A DNA stretch of 64,000 nt from Collimonas fungivorans. Lineage in GTDB: Bacteria > Pseudomonadota > Gammaproteobacteria > Burkholderiales > Burkholderiaceae_D. The notes below the pieces were generated by a model. That model was not told the DNA's origin and did no database searches. It saw only the letters and a list, made by a program, of their open reading frames with translations. Below, in pieces: positions 25,996-35,556 of the stretch. The translations under genes were made by a program, and so were the position numbers. The stretch is from positions 1,550,001 through 1,614,000 of the forward strand of contig NZ_CP013232.1 in NCBI RefSeq assembly GCF_001584145.1. The letters are read 5' to 3'. Every line of letters begins with the position of its first letter. Within the stretch, counting starts at the first letter, position 1.

Positions 25996-26784
25996 ATGTG
26001 GCCTTATCCAAAAGTTGTCGCACATCGCGGCGGCGGCACCCTGGCGCCCGAAAACACCCTGGCTGCCATGCGCTCCGGTCTGCAGCATGGTTTCCATGCA
26101 GTGGAATTCGATGTCATGCTGGCGCGCGACGGCGTGCCGGTGCTGATGCACGACGCCGTGTTCGGACGCACCGTGCGCGGCGTCGGCAAGGTTGCCGATT
26201 TTAGCGCGGAGGAACTGACCGCAATGGACGCCGGCAGCTGGCTGGGGCCGCAATTTGCCGGCGAGCCGGTATGCACTTACCGGCAGGTGCTCGAATTCTG
26301 CCGCCGGAACGGCATCTGGATGAATGTCGAAATCAAGCCGGCCGAAGGGTTTGAGATAGAGACCGGGCGCGTGGTGGCCCAGGTCACAGAGGAGTTCTTC
26401 AGCGCCGAGGTGGCGGCACACGCAGCTCACGGGCGCGACGCCTGGGCCGATCCGGCTTTGCCTTTGTTATCGTCTTTCTCGTTTGCCGCCCTGCGCGCCG
26501 CGCAAGTCGCCGCGCCAGATATACCGCGCGGCTTCCTGACAGACGTCATCGAGGATGACTGGCAAGAACGCTTGCAGGAACTGGATGCGGTGGCGCTGCA
26601 CACCAACCACAAATACCTGTCGCCGATGCAGGCGCAGGCAGTCAGCCAGGCCGGCTACGGTTTGTTTTGCTACACGGTGAATACGCCGACCCGGGCCAGG
26701 GAGATCCTGGGCTGGGGCGTGGATGGGTTTTGCACGGACCGGATCGACCTGATCGGCGCGGATTTCCCCGGTGCGCCAGGCTGA
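25996..26784 (+). CDS. ugpQ: Glycerophosphodiester phosphodiesterase
   Basis: A 262-residue GDPD-family enzyme of the cytoplasmic UgpQ type (no signal peptide). The catalytic and metal residues are in place: His10-Arg11 in VAHRGGG, Glu19 in LAPENTLAA, Glu37 and Asp39 in AVEFDVMLARDG, and His52 in VLMHDAVFGR. The C-terminal strand motif is CYTVNTPTRAREILGWGVDG and FCTDRIDLI. It hydrolyses glycerophosphodiesters to glycerol-3-phosphate and an alcohol such as choline. In this genome that could feed the nearby choline pathway, but no ugp transporter is adjacent. It is divergent from the 2TM/kinase operon across 261 bp. Confidence 0.93.
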   Translation: MWPYPKVVAHRGGGTLAPENTLAAMRSGLQHGFHAVEFDVMLARDGVPVLMHDAVFGRTVRGVGKVADFSAEELTAMDAGSWLGPQFAGEPVCTYRQVLEFCRRNGIWMNVEIKPAEGFEIETGRVVAQVTEEFFSAEVAAHAAHGRDAWADPALPLLSSFSFAALRAAQVAAPDIPRGFLTDVIEDDWQERLQELDAVALHTNHKYLSPMQAQAVSQAGYGLFCYTVNTPTRAREILGWGVDGFCTDRIDLIGADFPGAPG

Positions 26785-26985
26785 AAACCGCTTTGCAGCC
26801 GCCGCCCAAAACTGTTGGTAACTTCATGTCAACCAAATCCAGAAGCTGGCGTTAATAGAGTGCGGAACCGAGTTTCAGGCCATGTGCTCCGTGACCGGGC
26901 GAATGGTTGATTGTAGATTTCACTCGCAAAGTATCAAATAAGCACTAAATTTGCTTGTTTTTAAAATAACTGAAAGGAAGTCAAA

Positions 26986-27204
26986 ATGAAGATCAATAAA
27001 TTGCTGGCTGCCATCGTTGTCGCTGCTTTCGCTCTGCCAGTCATGGCGCAAAACGCTCCTGCAGCCGCACCTGCTCCTGCCGCACCAGCAGCCGCACCGG
27101 CCGCTGATGCAGCTGCCGCAGCGCCAGCGAAAAAAGCTGGCAAGAAACATCACCACAAGAAAAGCCACAAAATCACAGCTACACCGGTAAACAAAGGCGC
27201 TTAA
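26986..27204 (+). CDS. Small exported Ala/Pro-rich, His/Lys-tailed protein (acid-shock-like)
   Basis: A 72-residue protein with a clear signal peptide (MKINKLLAAIVVAAFALPVM, likely cleaved after AQ), then a run of Ala/Pro repeats (APAPAAPAAAPAADAAAAAP), then a basic His-rich tail (KKHHHKKSHK). An AAAGGAAG ribosome site precedes the ATG. The layout resembles acid-shock/RNA-like periplasmic proteins such as Asr, which are low-complexity and charged. Similar small proteins are common in Burkholderiales. Metal or proton binding by the His tail is possible but unproven. It has its own strong terminator. Confidence 0.75.
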   Translation: MKINKLLAAIVVAAFALPVMAQNAPAAAPAPAAPAAAPAADAAAAAPAKKAGKKHHHKKSHKITATPVNKGA

Positions 27205-27254
27205 ATAGCGTGCAATACAACTGATACAGGCGCAAATACCGCCTTCATATCATT

Positions 27255-27290
27255 AAAAGCCCGCCGGAAGCGATTCTGGCGGGCTTTTTT
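27255..27290 (+). terminator. Rho-independent terminator
   Basis: AAAAGCCCGCC (27255-27265) pairs with GGCGGGCTTTT (27278-27288); the stem extends inward through GGAA/TTCT, and a six-T run follows. It closes the transcript of the Ala/Pro-rich small protein. Confidence 0.9.
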
Positions 27291-27360
27291 CATGTGGCCG
27301 CGGCAGAATAGCCCGGCAGGTATCACGTATAATCAAAGGTTTGCAAAAGGACATACTTAG

Positions 27361-27459
27361 AGGACTTACGCAAAACTGCCCCAGCGGCGTACTCCTCCTA
27401 GCCGTACGCCGTACTGTCTTCGTCGTCGTGCCTTGCTGGGACAGTTTTGCGTAAGTCCT
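27361..27459. repeat. MITE-like inverted-repeat element upstream of alaS
   Basis: Terminal inverted repeats of 25 bp (27361-27385 and 27435-27459) match at 24 positions, beginning AGGACTTACGCAAAACTG. A smaller internal inverted repeat (GGCGTAC/GTACGCC) lies in the ~50-bp centre, so the 99-bp unit could fold into a branched hairpin. There is no coding content. It ends 47 bp before the alaS start and may influence alaS expression. The structure suggests a non-autonomous mobile or REP-like element. Confidence 0.75.
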
Positions 27460-27506
27460 TATATTGTGTCCCTTGCCTTTTTCCGTTTCATTTTTTGCCC
27501 AAGAAC

Positions 27507-30131
27507 ATGAACTCAGCCGAAATCCGCGAAAAGTTTCTCAAATTCTTTGAATCCAAAGGCCACACCATTGTGCGCTCGTCGAGCCTGGTGCCAGGCAACG
27601 ATCCGACATTGCTGTTTACCAATTCCGGCATGGTGCAGTTCAAGGACGTGTTCCTGGGCACCGAAAAGCGCAACTATGTGCGCGCCACCTCGGTCCAGCG
27701 CTGCCTGCGCGCCGGCGGTAAGCACAACGACCTGGAAAACGTCGGGTATACCGCACGCCACCATACTTTTTTCGAAATGCTGGGCAACTGGTCGTTCGGC
27801 GACTATTTCAAGCACGATTCGCTGGTCTGGGCCTGGGAGCTGCTGACCAAGGTGTACGGCTTGCCGGCTGACAAGCTGTGGGCCACTGTATATGAAACCG
27901 ATGACGAAGCCTTCGATATCTGGCACAAGGTGATCGGCCTGCCGAAGGAGCGCATCGTGCGCATCGGCGACAACAAAGGTGCGCCGTATGCGTCGGACAA
28001 TTTCTGGCAGATGGCCGACACCGGTCCCTGCGGTCCTTGCTCCGAGATTTTCTACGACCACGGTCCCGACGTCTGGGGCGGTCCTCCGGGCAGTCCGGAG
28101 CAGGACGGCGATCGCTACATCGAAATCTGGAACAACGTGTTCATGCAGTTCGACCGCCAGATCGATCCGAAAACCGGCGTCGCCACTCTGACGCCGCTGC
28201 CTAAGCAATGCGTCGACACCGGCATGGGGCTGGAGCGCCTGGCCGCTGTGCTGCAGCATGTGCACAGCAATTATGAAATCGATTTGTTCCAACGCCTGAT
28301 CAAGGCTGCTGCGCGCGAAACCAATATCACCGACCTGGAAAACAATTCGCTGAAAGTGATCGCCGATCATATCCGCGCCTGTTCTTTCCTGGTGGTCGAT
28401 GGCGTGATTCCAGGCAATGAAGGCCGCGGCTACGTGCTGCGCCGCATTATCCGGCGCGCGCTGCGCCACGGCCACAAGCTGGGCCAGACCAAGCCGTTTT
28501 TCTACAAGCTGGTCAAGGACCTGGTGCTGGAAATGGGTGCTGCCTATCCAGAACTGCCGGCGGCTGCCGAGCGTGTCGAGCAGATACTGAAGCAGGAAGA
28601 AGAGCGCTTTGGCGAAACCCTGGAACACGGCATGAAGATCCTGGAAGCCGAGTTGCTCAAGAATCCGAAGAAACTGAGCGGCGCCACGGCGTTTACGCTG
28701 TATGACACGTTTGGCTTCCCGCTGGACCTGACGGCGGATATCTGCCGTGAACGCGAGATCGAACTGGACGAGGCCGGTTTTGCGGCAGCCATGGAGCGCC
28801 AGAAAACAGCGGCGCGCGAAGGCGGCAAATTCAAGATGACGGCGGCTGTCGAGTACAGCGGCGACAAGACCCGTTTCGTCGGCTATGACGAGCTGGCGCA
28901 TGAAGCCAAAGTGCTGGCCCTGTATGTGGACGGCAGCGCGGTACAGAAAATCGACGCTGGCCAGGATGCCATCGTGGTGCTCGACACCACGCCGTTCTAT
29001 GCCGAGTCAGGCGGCCAGGTAGGCGACTGCGGCGTGCTGGAAGCAGCCGGCACCCTGTTCGAAGTGACCGATACCCTGAAAATCCAGGCTGAAGTGTTCG
29101 GTCATCACGGCAGCCTGCGCAGCGGTTCGCTGGCAGTCGGCGACACACTCAATGCCAAGGTCGATATCGCGGTGCGCAACCGCACCATCCGCAACCATTC
29201 GGCGACGCATTTGATGCACAAGGCCCTGCGCGAAGTGCTGGGCGTGCATGTGGCGCAAAAGGGTTCGCTGGTCGATGCCGACAAGACCCGTTTCGACTTC
29301 AGCCACAATGCCGCTGTCAGCGCCGATGAAATCCGCCGCATCGAAGAAATCGTCAACCGCGAAATCCTCGCCAATGTCGCTACCGAAGCGAAACTGATGT
29401 CCTTCGACGACGCCGTCGGCGCCGGCGCCATGGCCTTGTTCGGCGAAAAATACGGCGATGAAGTGCGGGTGCTGTCGATTGGTACTTCGCGCGAATTGTG
29501 CGGCGGCACCCACGTCAGCCGCACCGGCGACATCGGCCTGTTCAAGATCGTGGCTGAAGGCGGCGTTGCCGCTGGCATCCGCCGCATCGAAGCGGTGACC
29601 GGCGAAGCCGGGCTGGCGCTGGTGCAGAACCTGAGCAACCGCGTCAATGAAGCGGCGGCGGCATTGAAAGCGCAGCCGGAAGAACTGACCCAGCGCATCG
29701 CGCAGGTGCAGGACCACGTCAAGGCGCTGGAAAAGGAACTGAGCAGCCTGAAATCGAAACTGGCGGCGAACCAGGGCGACGAGCTGGTGTCCCAGGCAAT
29801 CGACGTCAAGGGCATCAAGGTGCTGGCGGCGACGCTGGAAGGCGCCGATAGCGCGACCTTGCGCGAAACCATGGACAAGCTGAAGGATAAGCTGAAGACT
29901 GCCGCCATCGTCCTGGCTGCGGTGAAGGATGGCAAGGTCAGCCTGATCGCCGGCGTCACTGCCGATGCCACCGCCAAGGTCAAGGCTGGCGAGCTGGTCA
30001 ATTTCGTCGCCTTGCAGGTCGGCGGCAAAGGCGGCGGCCGGCCCGACATGGCGCAAGCCGGCGGCACCGACGCCAGCGGCCTGGCGGCGGCGCTGCAAGG
30101 CGTTGCAGCCTGGGTCGGCGAGCGTGTGTAA
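27507..30131 (+). CDS. alaS: Alanyl-tRNA synthetase
   Basis: An 874-residue class II synthetase, matching E. coli AlaS (876 aa) throughout. The catalytic core begins [20 protein letters not shown], with [18 protein letters not shown] and [12 protein letters not shown]. The editing domain contains [16 protein letters not shown] and CGGTH (Cys near residue 665). The C-terminal C-Ala domain ends with [14 protein letters not shown]. It charges tRNA-Ala and edits mischarged Ser/Gly. I use the ATG at 27507 because the family starts there; an upstream in-frame extension overlaps the inverted-repeat element and is not supported. Confidence 0.97.
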   Translation: MNSAEIREKFLKFFESKGHTIVRSSSLVPGNDPTLLFTNSGMVQFKDVFLGTEKRNYVRATSVQRCLRAGGKHNDLENVGYTARHHTFFEMLGNWSFGDYFKHDSLVWAWELLTKVYGLPADKLWATVYETDDEAFDIWHKVIGLPKERIVRIGDNKGAPYASDNFWQMADTGPCGPCSEIFYDHGPDVWGGPPGSPEQDGDRYIEIWNNVFMQFDRQIDPKTGVATLTPLPKQCVDTGMGLERLAAVLQHVHSNYEIDLFQRLIKAAARETNITDLENNSLKVIADHIRACSFLVVDGVIPGNEGRGYVLRRIIRRALRHGHKLGQTKPFFYKLVKDLVLEMGAAYPELPAAAERVEQILKQEEERFGETLEHGMKILEAELLKNPKKLSGATAFTLYDTFGFPLDLTADICREREIELDEAGFAAAMERQKTAAREGGKFKMTAAVEYSGDKTRFVGYDELAHEAKVLALYVDGSAVQKIDAGQDAIVVLDTTPFYAESGGQVGDCGVLEAAGTLFEVTDTLKIQAEVFGHHGSLRSGSLAVGDTLNAKVDIAVRNRTIRNHSATHLMHKALREVLGVHVAQKGSLVDADKTRFDFSHNAAVSADEIRRIEEIVNREILANVATEAKLMSFDDAVGAGAMALFGEKYGDEVRVLSIGTSRELCGGTHVSRTGDIGLFKIVAEGGVAAGIRRIEAVTGEAGLALVQNLSNRVNEAAAALKAQPEELTQRIAQVQDHVKALEKELSSLKSKLAANQGDELVSQAIDVKGIKVLAATLEGADSATLRETMDKLKDKLKTAAIVLAAVKDGKVSLIAGVTADATAKVKAGELVNFVALQVGGKGGGRPDMAQAGGTDASGLAAALQGVAAWVGERV

Positions 30132-30220
30132 TATTTGTAAATCGTTATTTTTATGCGCCTAATGAATTGCTTTGTCTTGTTATTTTTCTTTGCAATTTGA
30201 CCGCTTTTTCTAGTCAGTTG

Positions 30221-30267
30221 GGGACAGAGTAATTCGCCACGCTACGGTGGCTCTTAAACTCTGTCCC
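30221..30267. repeat. Short REP-like palindrome between alaS and the Nudix gene
   Basis: GGGACAGAGT (30221-30230) and ACTCTGTCCC (30258-30267) are perfect 10-bp arms enclosing an inner GCCAC/GTGGC hairpin. It ends ten bases before the Nudix start codon, so it could also act on that gene. The GGGACAGA arm resembles dispersed palindromes of many proteobacteria. Confidence 0.6.
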
Positions 30268-30277
30268 ACAATTAATT

Positions 30278-30831
30278 ATGAATGATTTTAAATTCTGCCC
30301 GGTTTGCGCCACTTCCCTGATCCAGCGCAACGATGAAGGCGAAGGCGGGAAGTCGCGCCTGGCCTGCCCGAAGGACACTGGACGCACTGGGACAATCCGT
30401 TGCCGGTACTGGCGGCGATTGTCGAGATCGACGGCAAGATCCTGCTGGCGCGCAATGCGGCATGGGAAGAGGGCATGTTTGCGCTGATCACCGGTTTCAT
30501 GGAGCGCGATGAAACCCCGGAGCAGGGCATCGCCCGCGAAATCAAGGAAGAAACCAATCTCGACGCCGAGCAGGTCACGCTGGTCGGCGTGTATGAATTC
30601 ATGCGCAAGAACGAGCTGATCATTGCCTACCACGTCAAGGCATCCGGCCAGGTCCGGCTGTCGCCGGAACTGCTGGAATACCGCCTGCTGGAACCGGTCG
30701 CATTGCGCCCCTGGCGCGCGGGTACCGGTCACGCCGTCGCCGACTGGATGCGGGCGCAGGGACTGGCGGTCGAATATGTCGAGCGGCCCTTGTTGCAGAA
30801 GGCGCAGCCTGAACCTGCCGTGAAAGCGTAA
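30278..30831 (+). pseudogene. Nudix hydrolase with N-terminal zinc ribbon, frameshifted as sequenced
   Basis: Two overlapping frames give one Nudix protein. Frame one starts at the ATG 30278 and encodes a zinc-ribbon half, MNDFKFCPVCATSLIQR, then ACP. At about 30370 the sense continues in the -1 frame as GHWTHWDNPLPVLAAIVEID. The Nudix box is intact: GFMERDETPEQGIAREIKEE, followed by TNL. One extra G in CCCGAAGG would restore a ~184-residue ORF. Nudix enzymes hydrolyse nucleoside-diphosphate derivatives; the zinc ribbon recalls NudC-like members. It is either a sequencing error or a recent mutation. Two other frameshifts of the same kind occur in this window. Confidence 0.8.
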
Positions 30832-30922
30832 AGGCGCTCGGGCAGTAAAAAAATAACACTGCCAGGCGGCAATGACTGGGTAAAATTGCATGATTAAAAT
30901 CCCCACTTGCTCTTGACCCGCC

Positions 30923-32512
30923 ATGTTGATTATTCCGGTAGACCGTAAGCCTGACTGGAAGCGCCCGCCGCTGGTCACTATCCTGCTGGTGCTGGTCAAC
31001 CTGCTGATCTATTTCGGCATCCAGTGGCACGAGCGCAGCCAGATGGAGCCTGCTGCGCACTATTACCTGGTTGAGTCGCGCCTGCCGGAATTCGAATTCC
31101 CCGCCTATGCACGTTACCTGGAAAGCGATAACAAGCCCGAGGCCGCAGCCGCCATGCGCAAGGGGCTGGAGCGCTGGCGGCTGCTGCGGGCGCGGGCCGA
31201 CCTGGCCGCGGCGCGCGACGGCAAGACCGCTTCGCTGGAAAACTACGAAGCGCTGATTGAGAACTGGTACGTGCTGGACGCCGACCTGCGTTTTTCTGCC
31301 TTGATGCAGCAAGCAAAACCGGCTCTGCTGGGCACCATGGCCGCTGACGACCTGGCCGAATGGAAGGAGCAGCGCGAGCACTACATGTCGACCCGCAAAC
31401 GCAGTTTCACCGAACGCTACTCATTGATCCCGGCGCAGGCGTTCGAGCGCCCGGTTACCTTGCTGACGCATATGTTCCTGCACGCCAGCGTCGAGCACGT
31501 GCTGGGCAACATGGTGTTCCTGGCGATGGTCGGTTACGCGGTCGAGATATTGCTGGGCGGCGGCTGGTACCTGCTGTTTTATCTGTTGTCGGGTTTGCTG
31601 TCGGCCGCGTTTTATCTTGTATTCCGCGGCGACAGCATGATCCTGTCGCTGGGTGCTTCAGGCGCCATTTCCGGCGTCATGGGGATGTACACCGTGCTGT
31701 ACGGTTTGCGCAAGATACGTTTTTTCTACTGGTTCCTGTTTTATTTCGACTTCTTCAAGGCACCGGCATTGATCATGCTGCCGATCTGGGTCGGCAAGGA
31801 AGCCTTCGACCTGTGGTTCGGTGCAGCCTCGAACACCAATTACTACGCCCATATCGGCGGTTTGCTGGGCGGCGCCTTGCTGGCCCTCGTTTATCGCTTG
31901 CTGGCGCGGCACAGGCTGGAGCAGGCGCACGCTACCTACGTTGCTCCCGCGGACGATGACAAGCAGTTGCGTAGCTTGCAGCAGAGCGCCTATTCAGCCT
32001 TGAGCCGCCTGGATTTCGAACGCGCGCGCCGTGATTTCAGCAGCCTGGTGAACCGCACCCTGGCGCAGCAAAAAGCACCGCGACCGGACTGGCTGCTGCA
32101 ATTGTTCAATCTGTCGAAACAGGCGCCGGCCGCGCCGATTTTCCACAAGACTGCCGAGATGCTGCTGCGTCTGCCGAAGGGCAGCCTGGCCGAAGACAAG
32201 ATCCATCAGGTCTACCTGGATTATGTGGCGAGAGCCGAACCGCGGCCGCAGCTGAGCAGCGAGCAATCGCTGGCGGCTGCCAAGCGCTTTGCCTTGAACG
32301 GCCAGCCGCAAACCGCGGCAGCCATCCTGCAGATATTGATGGTGACTGCGCGCCAGCACCAGCAGCTGCCGCAGCTGGTGCAGTTCGTGGCGCGGGGATT
32401 CATGGCGGCCGGCATGCACGACAAGGCGCAGCATTACCAGAAACTATTGCTGCAGCAGTTTCCGTTAAGTGAGGAAAGCCGGCTGGCGACCAGTCCCGGC
32501 AATCGATACTGA
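30923..32512 (+). CDS. Rhomboid family intramembrane serine protease with C-terminal helical-repeat region
   Basis: A 529-residue protein. An N-terminal TM helix (about 17-34) is followed by a long helical soluble insert (40-165), then the rhomboid core: HASVEHVLGNM with His192/Asn196, the catalytic Ser246 in LGASGAISG and His310 in YYAHIGGLLGG. Catalytic serine and histidine are both present, so it should be active. Residues ~330-529 are soluble and look like helical repeats, an unusually long C-terminal part for a bacterial rhomboid. It cleaves membrane proteins within the bilayer; substrate unknown. The stop TGA shares the hexamer TGATCA with the stop of the opposing gene, leaving no intergenic base. 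Confidence 0.87.
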   Translation: MLIIPVDRKPDWKRPPLVTILLVLVNLLIYFGIQWHERSQMEPAAHYYLVESRLPEFEFPAYARYLESDNKPEAAAAMRKGLERWRLLRARADLAAARDGKTASLENYEALIENWYVLDADLRFSALMQQAKPALLGTMAADDLAEWKEQREHYMSTRKRSFTERYSLIPAQAFERPVTLLTHMFLHASVEHVLGNMVFLAMVGYAVEILLGGGWYLLFYLLSGLLSAAFYLVFRGDSMILSLGASGAISGVMGMYTVLYGLRKIRFFYWFLFYFDFFKAPALIMLPIWVGKEAFDLWFGAASNTNYYAHIGGLLGGALLALVYRLLARHRLEQAHATYVAPADDDKQLRSLQQSAYSALSRLDFERARRDFSSLVNRTLAQQKAPRPDWLLQLFNLSKQAPAAPIFHKTAEMLLRLPKGSLAEDKIHQVYLDYVARAEPRPQLSSEQSLAAAKRFALNGQPQTAAAILQILMVTARQHQQLPQLVQFVARGFMAAGMHDKAQHYQKLLLQQFPLSEESRLATSPGNRY

Positions 32513-33859
32513 TCAGGTTTGCGGCGCACCCTGGGCCAAACGTTCGATCACGTTCTTGTAGCGCTGCGCTTCGTCCGCCGCCGGGTTGGTCGGCCATTGC
32601 GCGATCACGTGGTTGAACAGCGACAGGGCGCGGGCATCCTGGCGCAAGTGGTCGGACAGCAGCTTGCCGGCCAGGACCAGCACTGCCGGCACATCTTTAT
32701 GACGGGCGGCCCGCTTGTGGAAGCCTGACACGATTTCCAGCGCAATCTGGTATTCGCGCACCGAAGCGGCGGCCGCGGCAATTTCCAGTACATGGTCGGG
32801 ATTGTCGATCTTGAATTCAGGATCGAGCTGGCGCGCCTGGCGCCAGGCGTCGCCGATGCGGCCCGGCTTGCCCGAGCGGGCCAGCGTAAACAGATGGCGC
32901 GGCGCATATTCCAGCTGCTTGGCCTTGTCGCCCTTGAGCATCAGCAGCTTGGCGTAATGGCTCGACAATTGCGCGTTGAACTGGTCGTAGCGCAGTTCTT
33001 CCCACACCATTTCGATGGCCAGGTTGATGTCGCCGTCGCGAATCAGCGCACCGATCTGCTGCGCCAGGATTTCGTCGTCGCTCAGGGGGCGGTTCTGGCG
33101 GCTGCTGGCCAGCGCATTGACTTCAAAGTTGCGATCGGGCGCATAGCCGATCTCCTGATGGTACTGGTACATCGTATAACCCATCAGGTTGAAGCCGACC
33201 AGAGTGAAATAGGCGCAAACGAAGATGGCCAGGCCGATCAGCATGGTAATCGGCAATTTCCCGAGGAACAGCTCAATGGTGATCGGCGCGCACTGGCTGA
33301 GGATGAAGCCGAATGCCCACAGCGCCAGGTAGGGCCAGCCGCAGGCCTTGATCATCTTGAACACGTTGAACGGATTGATGGCGTCGGTAAAGCTGTGGGT
33401 ATGTCCCAGCACCATGATGCTGGCCGGCAGCATCAGGTTGGCCAGGGCACTCCCCAGCAGCCCGAGGAAGGGGTGGAGATCGGCCATGATGGCGACAAAG
33501 ATCCCTTGCACCAGCATCACGAAATAAAGCTTGTAGGGCGACATCTTGTGCATGTCGTCCGGCTCGTCGAAATCGGCGTAGCGCAAATTGCCGAGCGAGG
33601 TTTGCTCCAGGATCCGGAATGCCTGGCGCATCAGGTCGATCGACAGGCCCAGGCCAACCAGCACCGCGACAATCAGGATGGCCGGCGAGTAGCCGTCGTC
33701 GCCGCTCCTACCCAGCAGCCACAGGCCGCTGCCGATCAGGGCGTATACGGCAGGGCGCCAGATCAGCTGCTGTTGCAGCGGATAGAGGAAAAAAAGAGGC
33801 AAGCGCTGCCAGAACGGCGTAATGTTGTTGTAAGGATTTTGGCTAAGACTGTCCTGCAT
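32513..33859 (-). CDS. Six-TM membrane protein with C-terminal TPR-like region, function unknown
   Basis: A 448-residue protein I do not recognise by name. About six hydrophobic segments lie in residues 37-229 (roughly 37-50, 58-76, 110-127, 131-151, 174-190, 203-229), with GHTHSFTDAINPFNVFKMIK between them. The C-terminal half (250-448) is soluble and helical, with alternating Ala/Leu positions like tetratricopeptide repeats (IRDGDINLAIEMVWEELRYD, then HYAKLLMLKGDKAKQLEYA). The N-terminal half may belong to a DUF4013-like membrane family. It is convergent and abutting with the rhomboid gene, and both combine a membrane core with helical repeats. Confidence 0.7.
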   Translation of the reverse strand: MQDSLSQNPYNNITPFWQRLPLFFLYPLQQQLIWRPAVYALIGSGLWLLGRSGDDGYSPAILIVAVLVGLGLSIDLMRQAFRILEQTSLGNLRYADFDEPDDMHKMSPYKLYFVMLVQGIFVAIMADLHPFLGLLGSALANLMLPASIMVLGHTHSFTDAINPFNVFKMIKACGWPYLALWAFGFILSQCAPITIELFLGKLPITMLIGLAIFVCAYFTLVGFNLMGYTMYQYHQEIGYAPDRNFEVNALASSRQNRPLSDDEILAQQIGALIRDGDINLAIEMVWEELRYDQFNAQLSSHYAKLLMLKGDKAKQLEYAPRHLFTLARSGKPGRIGDAWRQARQLDPEFKIDNPDHVLEIAAAAASVREYQIALEIVSGFHKRAARHKDVPAVLVLAGKLLSDHLRQDARALSLFNHVIAQWPTNPAADEAQRYKNVIERLAQGAPQT

Positions 33860-34117
33860 GCTGGTTCCCCGGAATGACGCGCAGAGCTGCCTTAGAGCGG
33901 CATTGGCCCCGATATTTGTTCGTTACATTTTGTTACGTCAGAAAATGAATGTTAGCATGCGAATCGAAATTTAAATTGCATTAAAGACATATTTATTTGC
34001 GGCACTGCTGTTGTAAAAATGATTGATGGTTTGTTGCGATGCGTCAAAGGGTCCTGCGTTTGGAGTAGAATCATCAAACAGCAGCAAATGTTAAAAATTT
34101 TTACATTAGAAGTGGTT

Positions 34118-34345
34118 ATGGAATTTAATAAAGAACTCGATGCACGCGGTCTGCACTGCCCACTGCCGATTTTGAAAACCAAGAAGGCGTTGGCGGACAT
34201 GCTGAGCGGTGAAGTGCTGCGTGTGTTGGCGACTGACTCCGGTTCGGTGCGCGATTTCCAGGCGTTCGCGAAGCAGACCGGTAATGATTTGCTGGAGCAG
34301 AGCGAAGAAAACCGCGAGTTCATTTTCTTCATGAAGCGCAAGTAA
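34118..34345 (+). CDS. TusA-family sulfurtransferase
   Basis: A 75-residue protein starting MEFNKELDARGLHCPLPILK. The active Cys14 lies in the family motif GLHCPLPI. This is the small alpha/beta TusA/SirA/YeeD fold, which passes persulfide sulfur to acceptors in tRNA thiolation or other pathways. I prefer the ATG at 34118, where the conserved fold begins; upstream in-frame ATGs extend into a non-conserved, A/T-rich stretch. The specific role (tRNA 2-thiouridine or another sulfur route) cannot be read from the sequence. No other tus genes are adjacent. Confidence 0.87.
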   Translation: MEFNKELDARGLHCPLPILKTKKALADMLSGEVLRVLATDSGSVRDFQAFAKQTGNDLLEQSEENREFIFFMKRK

Positions 34346-34671
34346 CAAAACAAGCCGCTGTCCTGCTGCAAGTCTTTACCTCTTCATGCGTAACCAGCGT
34401 CCTGCCGGTTACGCCATCCCTTGATTTTCCTGAATTTTGCTTAATTCTTGCCAGCCTTGTCCAAGGCTGGCGCATCATATTTCCAAAGCTTTAGCCGCGC
34501 CGCGCCTGTCATGCTCTACTAAGGGCTGGCGCGATTAGTCGGTTTGCTCTAAGATTTAATAGAACGATCGTGCTAAATTTCAGCGTCGGATCGAATTCTC
34601 TCTTATAATTCCCAATTAAGATTTACGTTAACGTCAATTCAGATTTTTTATTTTCAATAAAAGGCATAACG
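34346..34671 (+). other. Intergenic region between tusA-like gene and etfB
   Basis: 326 bp without a gene. A hairpin, GCCAGCCTTG (34450-34459) with CAAGGCTGGC (34462-34471), stands without a T run and may end the tusA-like transcript. Further on, TATAAT at 34604-34609 lies about 60 bp before the etfB start and is the best promoter -10 element here; no good -35 is spaced from it. Confidence 0.5.
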
Positions 34672-35424
34672 ATGAAAGTATTAGTACCAGTCAAGCGTGT
34701 CGTCGACTACAACGTCAAGGTGCGGGTCAAGTCGGACGGCAGCGGTGTAGATATTGCCAACGTCAAGATGTCGATGAATCCGTTTGACGAAATCGCGGTG
34801 GAAGAAGCCACGCGCCTGAAAGAGGGCGGCAAAGTGACTGAAGTGATCGCCATTTCCTGCGGCGTGACGCAATGCCAGGAAACACTGCGCACGGCAATGG
34901 CGATCGGCGCCGACCGCGGCATCCTGGTCGATACCGCCGATACCGACCTGCAGCCGCTGGCGGTGGCCAAATTGCTGAAGGCCGTGGCTGACAAAGAACA
35001 GCCGCAGCTGATCATCCTCGGCAAGCAGGCGATCGACGACGATTGCAACCAGACCGGCCAGATGCTGGCTGCGCTGTTGGGCTGGCCGCAAGCGACTTTT
35101 GCTTCCAAGGTCGTGCTGGAAGACGGCAAGGTCACGGTCACGCGCGAAGTCGACGGCGGCCTGGAAACCATCGCCCTGACGCTGCCGGCCATCATTACCA
35201 CCGATTTGCGGCTGAACGAGCCGCGTTACGTGACGCTGCCGAACATCATGAAAGCCAAGAAGAAGACGCTGGACGTGTTCAAGCCGGCCGACCTCGGCGT
35301 GGACGTCGCACCGCGCCTGAAGACATTGAAGGTAGTGGAGCCAGCCAAGCGCAGCGCCGGCATCAAGGTGCCTGACGTGGCGACCCTGGTCGCCAAGCTG
35401 AAGAATGAAGCCAAGGTCCTGTAA
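34672..35424 (+). CDS. etfB: Electron transfer flavoprotein, beta subunit
   Basis: A 250-residue protein starting [20 protein letters not shown]. The ETF-beta landmarks follow: [58 protein letters not shown] and [14 protein letters not shown], the last near the dehydrogenase recognition loop. Together with EtfA it carries electrons from acyl-CoA dehydrogenases to ETF:quinone oxidoreductase. The length is typical. It is 132 bp upstream of etfA in the same direction, and the following acyl-CoA dehydrogenase is a natural partner. Confidence 0.96.
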   Translation: MKVLVPVKRVVDYNVKVRVKSDGSGVDIANVKMSMNPFDEIAVEEATRLKEGGKVTEVIAISCGVTQCQETLRTAMAIGADRGILVDTADTDLQPLAVAKLLKAVADKEQPQLIILGKQAIDDDCNQTGQMLAALLGWPQATFASKVVLEDGKVTVTREVDGGLETIALTLPAIITTDLRLNEPRYVTLPNIMKAKKKTLDVFKPADLGVDVAPRLKTLKVVEPAKRSAGIKVPDVATLVAKLKNEAKVL

Positions 35425-35556
35425 ACGATTGCAGAACCGGATTGCAGAATCGGATTGCAAAACCGGCGAATTTCCAAACCACTATTCAAGAACCAAGCGT
35501 AACGCCGCGGCATTGCCGACACGATGCAGGCGAGCGCACATAAATCAGGAGCCCAC

